Below, piece after piece: positions 1-7,988 of a DNA stretch of 64,000 nucleotides. The stretch's first letter is position 1, and every line of letters begins with the position of its first letter. The notes below the pieces were generated by a model. It was not told the origin of the DNA. It searched no databases and worked only from the letters and a program-made list of their open reading frames with translations. Source of the stretch: Leptothoe kymatousa TAU-MAC 1615. Lineage in GTDB: Bacteria; Cyanobacteriota; Cyanobacteriia; Phormidesmidales; Phormidesmidaceae. The stretch lies in NCBI RefSeq assembly GCF_018739865.1, contig NZ_JADOER010000013.1, forward strand, positions 62,001-126,000. Reading direction: 5' to 3'. Made by a program: the position numbers and the translations under genes.

Positions 1-219
1 TAACCGGCTGGTATTAACAGATCCGCTTGTGTGTGGGCGTTGAGCCATGGGCTACCCCAACAGCCCGATCATACTTTATTTTTGTTTTATGGCCATGCTA
101 CTGCCGCCGCTGTGTGCTAGGGTCATGGGAAAACGTTATTGTTGTTACAGTTAGGGGATTGCGGAAAAATAATGGCCCTGGTGGCGATGGGTGAAAGGGC
201 CCGTGGCTGGATAGGCTGT

Positions 220-630
220 TTACAGCCGTTTGCTATAAAACATGCGGTGGTGGTCGTTTTGAAAGTCTGGAATCTCACCCATTTTGGTAAAGCCTAGTTT
301 TTCGTAAAAGCCGGGGGACTGAAAACTAAAGGTGTCCACGTCGATGCCTCGACAATGTCGTTGTCTGGCTAATGCTTCGACTACGGCCATTAGCTGGCTG
401 CCTGCTCCCTGGTGTCGATAGTTTTCGGTGACCCAGAGGTTGCCAATGTGCAATCGGCCCCAGGTAACACATCCCTCTGTGCCACCAATAATGTCATCGG
501 CCTCATTTTTGACGGTAAAGCAGAAGTAGTGATATTCATCGTCAATGAAGCGGTTGTTATAGGCGGTTAGGCTATCGCGCACATACTCCATGTCTGTTTT
601 AGATGGATTGGCATCAACCGTTAAGGCCAT
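220..630 (-). CDS. GNAT family N-acetyltransferase
   Basis: A 136-residue protein of the GNAT fold, which transfers an acetyl group from acetyl-CoA to an amine. The acetyl-CoA loop is visible as RHQGAGSQL at residues 72-80, followed by the usual FYEKLGF segment near residue 108. The length is that of a single-domain GNAT with nothing fused. The ATG at 630 is preceded by an AGGGGTG ribosome-binding site. It stands alone between an uncharacterised edge region and ftsH, which lies downstream on the same strand side, so its substrate cannot be inferred from context. Family assignment is firm; substrate is unknown. Confidence 0.85.
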   Translation of the reverse strand: MALTVDANPSKTDMEYVRDSLTAYNNRFIDDEYHYFCFTVKNEADDIIGGTEGCVTWGRLHIGNLWVTENYRHQGAGSQLMAVVEALARQRHCRGIDVDTFSFQSPGFYEKLGFTKMGEIPDFQNDHHRMFYSKRL

Positions 631-723
631 TACTCGGTCACCCCTAAATCAGCATGGAAAAAGCAGGAGCCTGGGACCCCTGCTTAAGATATTGCCATAC
701 AGACTGCCGCTGGTGCAGAACCT

Positions 724-2505
724 TTAGGCCATTTGCCCTTTAGCAAGCCAGATCTGGGTATTCACTGGAGCCTGGGCCTGGGCTAGCATGGCTTGGAGGG
801 TTTCCCCTTCTAATACATCTTCGGTCAACAATATCTGGGTCATTTGATCCAGCAGATCGCGGTTGAGCATGAGCACGGCCTTGGCCACCCCATGGGCCTG
901 GTGGATGGACTGCTTCACCAATCGATCAATCTCGGCGGCTACTTCACCCCCCATGGGTCGGCGGGTGCGATCGCTACCGAGAAAGTCTGACTGGGTATTG
1001 GCAAAGGCGATGGGGCCTAGGTCGGGGGCCATGCCATATTGGGTGACGGCGCGCTCGGCTAGGTCTGTGGCTTTCTGGATGTCGTCGCTGGCCCCGGACG
1101 AGACTTTGCCAAAGACGACTTCTTCGGCGGCCCTACCCCCCAATAGGGTGGCCAGCTGTCCCCGCAGTTCGTCCTCTAGCATCAGGTAGCGGTCTTCCGC
1201 CGGGGTTTGCATGGTGTAGCCCAAGGCCCCCTTGCCCCGAGGCACAATGGAGATTTTGGCCACCTGGGTGGCACCGGGCATCAGGGCACCGACAATGGCA
1301 TGGCCCACTTCGTGGTAGGCAACAGTTTGCCGCTCCATGGGCGATAGAATGCGCGATCGCAGCTCCAATCCCGCAATCACCCGCTCCATGGCCTCACGAA
1401 TATCGGCCATCATCACCGCCTGCCGATTGTTACGGGCCGCCAGCAGTGCCGCTTCATTAATTAGGTTGGCCAGATCCGCCCCCACAAAGCCAGAGGTTTG
1501 GGTGGCAATGTCCCCCAGGTTCACATCTTCCGCCATCGACACCTGGCGGGCATGCACCCGCAGAATCTCCAACCGACCGTTGCGGTCCGGACGATCCACC
1601 AGCACCTGCCGGTCAAACCGGCCCGCCCGTTTTAGCGCCGGGTCCAAAATCTCCGGGCGGTTTGTGGCCCCAATTAAAATCACACCGCTGTTCTCATCAA
1701 AGCCATCCATTTCCGTCAGCAGTTGGTTCAGGGTTTGTTCCCGCTCGTCATTGCCGCTGTGGGGACCGCCGCCACCGCGAGACTTGCCAATGGCGTCCAG
1801 CTCATCAATAAACACAATACAGGGGGCCTGCTTTTTCGCCTTATTAAACAAGTCTCGCACCCGAGAGGCCCCCACCCCCACATACAGCTCCACAAATTCC
1901 GATGCCGCCACACTCAAAAAGGGCACATTGGCCTCGCCAGCCACCGCCTTGGCCAATAGGGTTTTGCCGGTTCCCGGTGGCCCCACCAGCAACACCCCCT
2001 TCGGCAGCTTGGCCCCAATCTGGCGATACTTCGCCCCATCCTGGAGAAAATCCACCACCTCTTTTAGTTCTTGTTTGGCCTCGTCCACCCCAGCCACATC
2101 GGCAAAGGTGACACCGGCCCGTTCGCCCCGCTTGGCCGCAGTTGGGGTGGGGCCATAGGTTCTCGCCTTGGTTTTACCCACCCCACTACCCGCCGGGCTA
2201 TTTTTTAGCGCCCAGGCCAGGGTGCCCATCAACGCCCCAGTAGACAGCAACAACCCCATCAGCCCCGCCACCGCACTGGCATTGTCCGGGGGCGTCACCA
2301 GATCCACCTGGTGCTGACGCAGCATGCCCGGAATATCGTCCGTGTTGCCCGCCGGGCGATGGGTGTAAAAGCGCTTAAACCCAAACGTCGGTTTGAGCAC
2401 ATACTCAATCCGGTTCGGCCTCAAGGTCACTCGCTGCACCTTTTGCGCCTTTACCTGTTCCACAAACGTGCTGTAAGTAGCGTGGGAAATGGTTGCCGTC
2501 TTCAT
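724..2505 (-). CDS. ftsH: FtsH-type ATP-dependent zinc metalloprotease with one membrane span
   Basis: Membrane-bound AAA+ protease that extracts and degrades membrane and soluble proteins; in cyanobacteria this family maintains photosystem and stress proteins. Seen in the 593 residues: a short N-terminal domain (about 10-75) resembling the FtsH extracytoplasmic domain, one hydrophobic span (about 79-100), Walker A GPPGTGKT at 175-182, Walker B IVFIDE near 230, the SRH region with [10 protein letters not shown] and GRFDRQ, and the zinc site HEVGH at 398-402. Canonical FtsH has a first membrane span before the extracytoplasmic domain; here none is visible, and the ATG at 2505 leaves no room for it. 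Either the protein is a one-span variant or the true start lies upstream in another frame. Catalytic motifs are all intact, so it should be active. Confidence 0.93.
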   Translation of the reverse strand: MKTATISHATYSTFVEQVKAQKVQRVTLRPNRIEYVLKPTFGFKRFYTHRPAGNTDDIPGMLRQHQVDLVTPPDNASAVAGLMGLLLSTGALMGTLAWALKNSPAGSGVGKTKARTYGPTPTAAKRGERAGVTFADVAGVDEAKQELKEVVDFLQDGAKYRQIGAKLPKGVLLVGPPGTGKTLLAKAVAGEANVPFLSVAASEFVELYVGVGASRVRDLFNKAKKQAPCIVFIDELDAIGKSRGGGGPHSGNDEREQTLNQLLTEMDGFDENSGVILIGATNRPEILDPALKRAGRFDRQVLVDRPDRNGRLEILRVHARQVSMAEDVNLGDIATQTSGFVGADLANLINEAALLAARNNRQAVMMADIREAMERVIAGLELRSRILSPMERQTVAYHEVGHAIVGALMPGATQVAKISIVPRGKGALGYTMQTPAEDRYLMLEDELRGQLATLLGGRAAEEVVFGKVSSGASDDIQKATDLAERAVTQYGMAPDLGPIAFANTQSDFLGSDRTRRPMGGEVAAEIDRLVKQSIHQAHGVAKAVLMLNRDLLDQMTQILLTEDVLEGETLQAMLAQAQAPVNTQIWLAKGQMA

Positions 2506-3176
2506 CGTTGTAGTCTCTTGCTGCGCTTTTCAACAATTTGATTATGGAAGACTCATCGGCCAAAAAAAAGATGAGATTACCCCACCTAAAGAGTCTTTCC
2601 TTTGCTAAAAAAACACCGCTATACGGTTCTCCTGGGCAATAGATTCGGTTTCCCGAAGTGATTAATCGATTTATTGCATAATTAACCTGTGGCACCGAAC
2701 CAAGCTAGCGGTTTACCGATCCTGGAAAGTGAGGGATGATTTACGCAAATTGGCCTACAAAATATCTTTTTATCCAGCTCGGGTAGAGCTGGAATCGTTT
2801 AACAGGTGTAGAGGCCGAACTGCGTAAGCTTCCCGTGGTGGGCATTGCATGCAGTGTCCCACGGGAAGATGGGGGGGATCAACAATGCTCTTTGCGACGA
2901 CGATCGATTTTATTTTTTGCAAAATTCAATACGGCAATATTTGTGCAACAAAATTAACACCCCCGATCCAGGGATCCGCAACTTAGCCCAAGCCACTACG
3001 TAAACCAACCTGTTGCACAACTGGCGGGAAACAAAAACAACACATTTTAGGAATAGTGTGGTGGAATATAGAAGAACGGTTTTGTAGTAGTCCATAGACA
3101 GAAGAGAAAACAACATGAGCATCTTCTTCTAAACAGAACGAGCACGTCTATTCCATCCACAGCCGGGAGATTTCAC
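2506..3176. other. Intergenic region with one hairpin
   Basis: About 670 bases between the divergent ftsH and the membrane protein at 3177, so it must hold both promoters. I see no convincing gene: the short open frames here have no ribosome-binding site or family resemblance. A 10-bp perfect inverted repeat (CTTCCCGTGG at 2829-2838 and its complement at 2859-2868) forms a hairpin with a 20-base loop that itself contains GCATGC. Confidence 0.5.
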
Positions 3177-3656
3177 ATGCCACGTACCAAACGTCGCAAA
3201 GCAAAGAAAAAGCAATGGCACGCGCAGCTACCAAAACCACTTCAATCAGTTTTGCACCGTTGGCCCATTAAAGAATGGCCCCCCAAAGAGCCCACCTGGG
3301 GTTTGGTGGGTGCCGGTTGGGGGCTGGCCGCCATCGGTTTGTTATTTATCATGGGCACAAGGTTTCAAGCCTCGGCCACCAATGGCAAATCGGACTGTCG
3401 CCGGATTGTTGAACCCAGCGTTGTCCTATCGCGTCAGGAACTGGCCGATTTACTCACCGTGCCTGAGCGGGCTGAACAAAGTAAGGTAAAAGCCATTGTG
3501 GCAGAGCCCTACTGCCAGCTGGCCGACCTAGAACTTCGGGACGGCATCAGCGCCCAGCGAGAAGCCTATCCCCTCGCCTTTGATCCCAAAACTTGGTTGG
3601 TTCTACTGTACGAAGGAAACGAATATGCCGGTTATGCCTTTAGCTTTCAGCAATAA
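3177..3656 (+). CDS. Conserved-looking single-span membrane protein of unknown function
   Basis: A 159-residue protein that I do not recognise. The first 22 residues are very basic (KRRKAKKK), then one transmembrane helix spans roughly residues 42-62 (WGLVGAGWGLAAIGLLFIMG), followed by a soluble domain with two cysteines near 75 and 110. The positive-inside rule places the N-terminus in the cytoplasm and the C-terminal domain outside. A GGGAG ribosome-binding site precedes the ATG. It overlaps the following lipoprotein gene by 32 bases, which points to co-transcription and perhaps translational coupling; the two may work together at the cell envelope. Confidence 0.75.
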   Translation: MPRTKRRKAKKKQWHAQLPKPLQSVLHRWPIKEWPPKEPTWGLVGAGWGLAAIGLLFIMGTRFQASATNGKSDCRRIVEPSVVLSRQELADLLTVPERAEQSKVKAIVAEPYCQLADLELRDGISAQREAYPLAFDPKTWLVLLYEGNEYAGYAFSFQQ

Positions 3657-4095
3657 ATGTCGAGCACTGGTGGGGCTGCTGGCGTTGCTTAGTGTCGGCT
3701 GCAGCCGCGCCAGTGACCACACCCGCACCCTGACGCTGCACCAAAGTTGGCCCCTGGCGGTGGGTACCGAAGTGGCGGGCTACACCGTTAGCAGCGGTCT
3801 AGGGGACATTACCCTAAACCTGCGGGGCGACAATATCCACATGCCCTTCGACGGCACGGTCGAAGCCACCCCGGTGAACAAGTCTAACTGTGTGTTGGTG
3901 TCCAGTGGCGATGTGCCCGCCTATTTGTTTCGCCTGTGCGGTGTGCGGCAGGCACAGCTGGGTCACCACAGGGAAGGCAGCGCCATTGGCTCGGCGGGGC
4001 AGCTGGTGTTTTCCATGCTGCGGCGACAGCCGGACGGCACCTGGGCCATTGTGGAACCCTCGCCCAAGTTTGTTGAGCAAATGTTGGCCAGGTAG
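3625..4095 (+). CDS. Small lipoprotein of unknown function
   Basis: Encodes 156 residues beginning MPVMPLAFSNKC, with a hydrophobic stretch ending in the lipobox LSVGC, so the mature protein should be a lipid-anchored envelope protein. The start at 3625 is chosen over an earlier in-frame codon because AAGGA lies eight bases upstream and because the signal peptide then has normal length. The body contains LNLRGDNIHMPFDGTVE, reminiscent of a beta-barrel or LysM/M23-like beta-hairpin fold (weak impression only). It starts inside the end of the preceding membrane-protein gene. No family was recognised. Confidence 0.75.
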   Translation: MPVMPLAFSNKCRALVGLLALLSVGCSRASDHTRTLTLHQSWPLAVGTEVAGYTVSSGLGDITLNLRGDNIHMPFDGTVEATPVNKSNCVLVSSGDVPAYLFRLCGVRQAQLGHHREGSAIGSAGQLVFSMLRRQPDGTWAIVEPSPKFVEQMLAR

Positions 4096-4127
4096 TAGAA
4101 GGAAACGTTATTAGCAATGTGCCGACA

Positions 4128-4228
4128 ATCTCCTCCTCGGAGGGGTGCTCCTTGGGCGGGGTGGGTTGACCGTTAGTGCCATGGGGCGAAACCCACCCCG
4201 GAGCCCCTCCCAAGAGGGGATGGGAGAT
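4128..4228. repeat. Long imperfect inverted repeat downstream of the lipoprotein gene
   Basis: Nested arms fold this 100-base stretch into one hairpin: ATCTCC (4128-4133) with GGAGAT (4223-4228), GGAGGGG plus GCTCC (4139-4151) with GGAGCCCCTCC (4200-4210), and GGGGTGGGTT (4158-4167) with AACCCACCCC (4190-4199). It follows the stop codon at 4095 and could end transcription, but there is no T-run. It may also be a mobile palindromic element. Confidence 0.6.
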
Positions 4229-4281
4229 CTCAACTGGCTTAGGTTTTGGCTTTTCTTTTGATCATTTTTTGTGAGAGCCAC

Positions 4282-4307
4282 GTTGGCTTCGACTCCGCTC
4301 AGCCAAC
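4282..4307. repeat. Short hairpin upstream of the exported protein gene
   Basis: GTTGGCT (4282-4288) and AGCCAAC (4301-4307) enclose TTCGACTCCGCTC. The sequence resembles a short interspersed motif I associate with cyanobacterial intergenic regions; only one copy was seen here. It lies 46 bases before the ATG at 4353. Confidence 0.45.
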
Positions 4308-4352
4308 ATTACGTTCGCTATCAGAGTGATTTCGCGTTAGGAGACAACTCCC

Positions 4353-5126
4353 ATGTACATCAAATCTGTTACGGAGCTGCTTTTTGGTATTGCCCTAACT
4401 TTAATTGCGCCCCTGGCGGCCCAGGCCAAACCGGTGGCGTTGGACTTTGGCCTGGACGCTGTTCCTGCCACAACGGTGGACCAGGGGCGTTTGGCCCAGC
4501 CTTCTGGGAATGTGGCCCTGACATTTGGTTTGCCCTCCCGAAGAGAGGCGGCATCGCTTTCTTTGTTGGGGGATATTGCTGACCATCCGTTGAACCAGCT
4601 ATTTGCCGGGAATACGGTTTCGCTGGTGGCCAAGGCGGTGGGTAGTGCGGAGGGAACGCGCACGCCCAATGGTGGTTATACCAGTGCCTACTATGGCCAT
4701 GTGGATCCGGGCAACGGGGTGTGGAACCTGGGTAGTTTTTCGTATCAGCATGGGGCAACGTCGCCCGCCGATGCGGATCGTAAGCAGCTAAGCCGACTAC
4801 AGCGCCAGGCCTTGGCCCTGCGGAACCAGGCCAAGAAAAAACAAATTAAACTGACGCTGCTAGAGGAACTAAACGGCATTGACCTGGCCAACCAGGCACC
4901 GTTGGCAGCGTTGGATCGGGGCTATATTGACTGGCTCTTTGAGGCGAAGCAGCTGCCCATGAACGATGTGGAACGGATCCGCTGGGCGCGATCGCGGGCA
5001 TTTATTGATCCAGATACGGGGTATTTAGATGCGCCGGGTTTGGGCAACAATATGGACTCGATCTATTGGGACCAGGCGCGGCGGTTGGGCCAGATTGAAA
5101 AGGCGCTGGGGCTGCACCAGTGGTAG
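4353..5126 (+). CDS. Exported protein of unknown function
   Basis: A 257-residue protein with a clear signal peptide: MYIKSVTELLFGIALTLIAP is followed by an AxA-type cleavage site (LAAQAKP) near residue 25. AGGAG precedes the ATG. The mature region begins with a low-complexity segment, then NGGYTSAYYGHVDPGNGVW (about 107-125), a helical stretch rich in basic residues, and an acidic/aromatic C-terminus. The segment around GHVDPGNG looks conserved rather than random, and may be an enzyme or binding loop. I do not recognise the family. The next gene is convergent. Confidence 0.75.
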   Translation: MYIKSVTELLFGIALTLIAPLAAQAKPVALDFGLDAVPATTVDQGRLAQPSGNVALTFGLPSRREAASLSLLGDIADHPLNQLFAGNTVSLVAKAVGSAEGTRTPNGGYTSAYYGHVDPGNGVWNLGSFSYQHGATSPADADRKQLSRLQRQALALRNQAKKKQIKLTLLEELNGIDLANQAPLAALDRGYIDWLFEAKQLPMNDVERIRWARSRAFIDPDTGYLDAPGLGNNMDSIYWDQARRLGQIEKALGLHQW

Positions 5127-5148
5127 GGGCCGAAAACTCTACCAGGAC

Positions 5149-5376
5149 TTACGAGGCGGACTGCTTTTTGCGGTAGGCATACTGACCGTGGATATTGACG
5201 GAATAGGGAATGCCGTAGGTGAGCAGTCCGGCCAACCAGCGGCTGGGGGTCATTTTGCCATTGGCCAGGGCGGGACCGTGGTTAATGGTAAACAGAACGG
5301 TGCCGACGAAGAGAGCGACTTTAACAGCGCCAGGACGCAGGTCTCGGTCAGCAAGGGCGGAGAAATAGCCTTTCAT
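5149..5376 (-). CDS. nrtS: NrtS-type nitrate/nitrite transporter subunit
   Basis: A 75-residue membrane protein with two hydrophobic helices, VALFVGTVLFTINHGPAL and a second in WLAGLLTYGIPYSVNIHGQY. The NHG motif in helix one and the TPSRW...GLLTYGIPY...NIHGQ pattern match what I know of NrtS, a very small cyanobacterial nitrate uptake protein that works as a homo- or hetero-oligomer. Some species carry two adjacent nrtS genes; only one is seen here. A GTA-N8-TAC NtcA-type site lies 64 bases upstream of the ATG, which fits a nitrogen-regulated transporter. Identification rests on motif recall, not on alignment. Confidence 0.7.
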   Translation of the reverse strand: MKGYFSALADRDLRPGAVKVALFVGTVLFTINHGPALANGKMTPSRWLAGLLTYGIPYSVNIHGQYAYRKKQSAS

Positions 5377-5427
5377 GGTAGATGCGGTAACGATTTTTAT
5401 TTAGATGCAATATTTAAAAATTAACAT

Positions 5428-5486
5428 AAACCATAAAGTGTAGCGATGGCTACTGTTTTTAGTGCGATCGCTACACTTTATGGTTT
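5428..5486. repeat. 20-bp perfect inverted repeat upstream of nrtS
   Basis: The arms at 5428-5447 and 5467-5486 are perfect complements over 20 bases (AAACCATAAAGTGTAGCGAT), with a 19-base loop. The right arm contains a HIP1 octamer. It could be a transcription terminator between nrtS and whatever lies upstream, a cruciform operator, or the relic of a small mobile element. Confidence 0.65.
5440..5453 (-). promoter_or_regulatory. Candidate NtcA-binding site upstream of nrtS
   Basis: A perfect GTA-N8-TAC palindrome. Reading toward nrtS, a TTAAAT hexamer (minus strand, 5418 to 5413) follows 21 bases later, close to the 22-base spacing of NtcA-activated promoters. The motif occurs about once per 4 kb by chance, so position and the nitrogen-related target are what support it. 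It overlaps the left arm of a long inverted repeat. Confidence 0.5.
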
Positions 5487-5490
5487 AAAT

Positions 5491-5898
5491 TTAGTAGTCT
5501 GCGGTTTTGGACTGGGACTGTTTAGGGGTTGGCTTTGGGGGGTAGGGCTGGGGGCGTTGCAGTAGGGGTTGGGGCTGCCAAAAAATGGGCAGCTACCTAC
5601 TGACCTATCAGCTGCAATAGAATCTTTTTTGCAAAACAGCCAACTGTTTCGTTTGAAGTAACGTACAAAACCACAAGCTCTGGCCCCATGGCCCCACCCC
5701 CGGCACCTTGGGCTCCACTGGGCTCTGGATCAACCGCTTACTCAAATACCGCACATTATCGTGCAGACGGTATCCCGGCTTATTCTGTTGTTTGGCCCCC
5801 GCCAACAACAACGCCCGATTATAAAAAAGTTCAACAGCGCCCTAGCCTTGCGGGGGCGCATTCCCCACAGCATGGCCGCCAAGGCTCAATGGCAAACC
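5491..5898 (-). other. Region with a possible decayed reading frame and a G-rich tract
   Basis: No intact gene is apparent. On the minus strand one frame reads protein-like text (VELFYNRALLLAGAKQQ, then YRLHDNVRYLSKRLIQ) from about 5845 to 5700, is then interrupted by stops near 5608, and in the same frame resumes as a proline- and glutamine-rich tail (LLQRPQPYPPKPTPKQSQ) ending at 5491. This pattern could be a pseudogene remnant, but it has no confident start or family. On the plus strand 5525-5574 carries runs of three to six guanines. Confidence 0.25.
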
Positions 5899-6666
5899 CT
5901 ACTCAAGGGAAAAGTCTGGCTCGGCATCAATCGATACGCGATTCCATTCTGGTTCGGGCATATTTTGGGTGGCTTCCCGCAGGGTGCTTTCCCAATATTT
6001 GCGAATCTTGGCCAAGTAGGGATCGCTGGACTGGAGCTGCACCCGATGGCGGATTTCGTAGCTGTCGGCCTCGTAGAGCACCATGTTGATGGGGGGACCG
6101 ACGGAAATGTTGGACCGCATGGTGGAATCGATGGACAACAGGGCACATTTTGCGATCGCATCCAGCGAAGAATCATAGGTAATGGTGCGATCTAAAATCG
6201 GTTTGCCATACTTTGTTTCCCCAATTTGCAAAAAGGGCGTTTCCGGCGTGGCCTGGATGCAGTTGCCCTGGCTGTAGATCAGATACACCTCCGGCGGTTC
6301 TCCCGGCAGCTGCCCCCCCACCAAAAAGTTGCACTGAAACTTAATGCCATCCTGGTCGAGCCAGGTGCGATCTTCCTTTTGAATGTTGCGAATCTTTTGG
6401 CCAATGTAGCGGGCCACAGCATACATCGTAGAAATAGAATGGAGAGATTCACTCGCCCCCATTTTAATGTCTTGCCCCAGCTCGTGCACAACCGCCTGGG
6501 TCACCGATAAATTCCCCGAGGTGCAGGCCACCAGCACGCGCTCTCCGGGCAGGGAAAAGTCAAATAGCTTTTGGTAGGAAGAGATATAGTCCACCCCCGC
6601 ATTGGTGCGAGAATCGGCGGCCAGCACCAGCCCTTCTTTTACCGATATACCTAAGCAATAGGTCAC
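5899..6666 (-). CDS. Anbu-type proteasome homologue (Ntn hydrolase)
   Basis: A 255-residue N-terminal nucleophile hydrolase of the proteasome beta-subunit superfamily, of the bacterial Anbu (ancestral beta) type. After removal of the initiator Met the chain begins with Thr (MTYCLGI), the expected nucleophile, and continues VLAADSRT and ACTSGNLSVTQ, which are the classic proteasome-like strands. Translation starts at a GTG with GAGGAG upstream. Family members usually assemble into rings or helical turns; many sit with ATP-grasp, alpha-E and transglutaminase genes, none of which are adjacent here. Physiological substrate is unknown. Confidence 0.85.
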   Translation of the reverse strand: MTYCLGISVKEGLVLAADSRTNAGVDYISSYQKLFDFSLPGERVLVACTSGNLSVTQAVVHELGQDIKMGASESLHSISTMYAVARYIGQKIRNIQKEDRTWLDQDGIKFQCNFLVGGQLPGEPPEVYLIYSQGNCIQATPETPFLQIGETKYGKPILDRTITYDSSLDAIAKCALLSIDSTMRSNISVGPPINMVLYEADSYEIRHRVQLQSSDPYLAKIRKYWESTLREATQNMPEPEWNRVSIDAEPDFSLE

Positions 6667-6814
6667 TAATTCACACTCCTCTAGCGGTGGGGATGAGTCA
6701 CAGTGTAAGGGAATGGTTGGCGTTTTTGTAAATTTTGCTACCCCAGGGGGATGGCCTACCCAGGGCCGTTTATGGCCCCCTGGGCCACTGCCCTGTTTGT
6801 TTTTTTACCAGGCC

Positions 6815-7897
6815 CTACCGCTGGGCGGCCTGATGTTGAATCAGCTGTTGCACCTTAATCACCGCTCGGTTATATTCTGGCCCTTTGCGCTGGGGCATTT
6901 GGTCAAAGGCCCGTTGTTCATCTTCCACCATGGCCACATCCTGCTTCACCAACCCCACTAACAAACCCCGCGCCGCATTAAACAACCGGTTTTTTACAAA
7001 TCGCCGAAATCGCACCGGCAGCTTGTGCAACCGATGAAATGCCCCCAGGGAAACAAAATGGACCAAATAGGCCCGGGTGTTTGTTTCGCCCACAGGGCAA
7101 AACAAACAGTAAATTTTAAAGTCTTTCCCCAGAACCGACTGCCAGTGGGGATAGACATAGCTAACGTCTAAATTGGTGGGGCGCAATTTGCGCATGGCTG
7201 GAATAAACAGCTGGCCCACGGAGTAAATTTTGTCGATTTTGTAGTAAGTCTCTGCCCTATAGTGGGCATCGACCCGCTGGGGGGTGGCCTCGAGGGTATT
7301 GAGAACGGGGTTGGCCCAGGCCTGGAGGTCGTCGTGTAGCCGCCCGTGGTACATGTCCATCAGGTTCTCGATCAAAAATGAGAAATGGGCCTGGGTGTCG
7401 ATCACCGTGTAGGAGGCGATATAATTAAGCTGGTCCCATTCCGGTAGCCCCAACAGGGGGGTGTCATCCGCCAGGGCCGCATCCCCAGGAAACAGCCAAA
7501 TAAATCCATCCTGTTCCCGCACCGGGTAGCATCGCAAACGACAGTTGGGCAGCTTTTGGTTGGCTTGCAAATAGGGAACGTCTACGCAGTTTCCGCTGTC
7601 ATTAAATTGCCAGCCGTGATAAACACATTCAATGAGATCGCCCTGCACCTGACCGCGGCTTAGCTTTACCTGTCGGTGGGGACATCGGTCTTCCAGGGCA
7701 CAAACAGTTTGGCGCGTGCGATACAAGACGATCTGCTGCTGCCACAGCACCACGGCCATGGGTTTATCGGTCAGTTCGCTGCTGTGGGCTACCACATACC
7801 AATGGTTGGGGTTAATCGGCGCCCGGCGAATGGCGTCCTGGGAATGTGGAGATTTGGGCGTAGTAACCGGAACGGTTGGAACCGTTGAAGTATCCAT
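6815..7897 (-). CDS. Rieske non-haem iron oxygenase, pheophorbide-a-oxygenase-like
   Basis: A 360-residue oxygenase. The Rieske [2Fe-2S] site is plain: CPHR and, 17 residues later, CVYHGWQF. The rest resembles the Pao/Tic55/Lls1 group, including the segment ENLMDMYHGRLH that should supply the mononuclear iron ligands. The start at 7897 is preferred because an upstream in-frame start would run through the divergent gene that begins at 7989. The shared 90-base gap suggests a divergent promoter pair. Members act on chlorophyll derivatives, phenolics or carotenoids. A CruE-like carotenoid enzyme lies 1.1 kb away, and in synechoxanthin synthesis a Rieske-domain protein follows CruE, so carotenoid oxidation is one possibility (inference). 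Confidence 0.8.
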   Translation of the reverse strand: MDTSTVPTVPVTTPKSPHSQDAIRRAPINPNHWYVVAHSSELTDKPMAVVLWQQQIVLYRTRQTVCALEDRCPHRQVKLSRGQVQGDLIECVYHGWQFNDSGNCVDVPYLQANQKLPNCRLRCYPVREQDGFIWLFPGDAALADDTPLLGLPEWDQLNYIASYTVIDTQAHFSFLIENLMDMYHGRLHDDLQAWANPVLNTLEATPQRVDAHYRAETYYKIDKIYSVGQLFIPAMRKLRPTNLDVSYVYPHWQSVLGKDFKIYCLFCPVGETNTRAYLVHFVSLGAFHRLHKLPVRFRRFVKNRLFNAARGLLVGLVKQDVAMVEDEQRAFDQMPQRKGPEYNRAVIKVQQLIQHQAAQR

Positions 7898-7988
7898 AGA
7901 GACATCAAGGGCTGGACTCACTAACCTACACCCTAGCGCGCCCCCACCCGTAGAGAAACTTAAAAATAGAAACTCCGAGGTCTGTACG

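Noticed and set aside
1337-2158. A long open frame antisense to ftsH
   Set aside because: Shadow frame in GC-rich coding DNA of a clear AAA protease gene.
2910-3122. A 70-codon frame rich in hydrophobic residues on the minus strand
   Set aside because: AT-rich non-coding DNA commonly gives such text; no ribosome-binding site or family resemblance.
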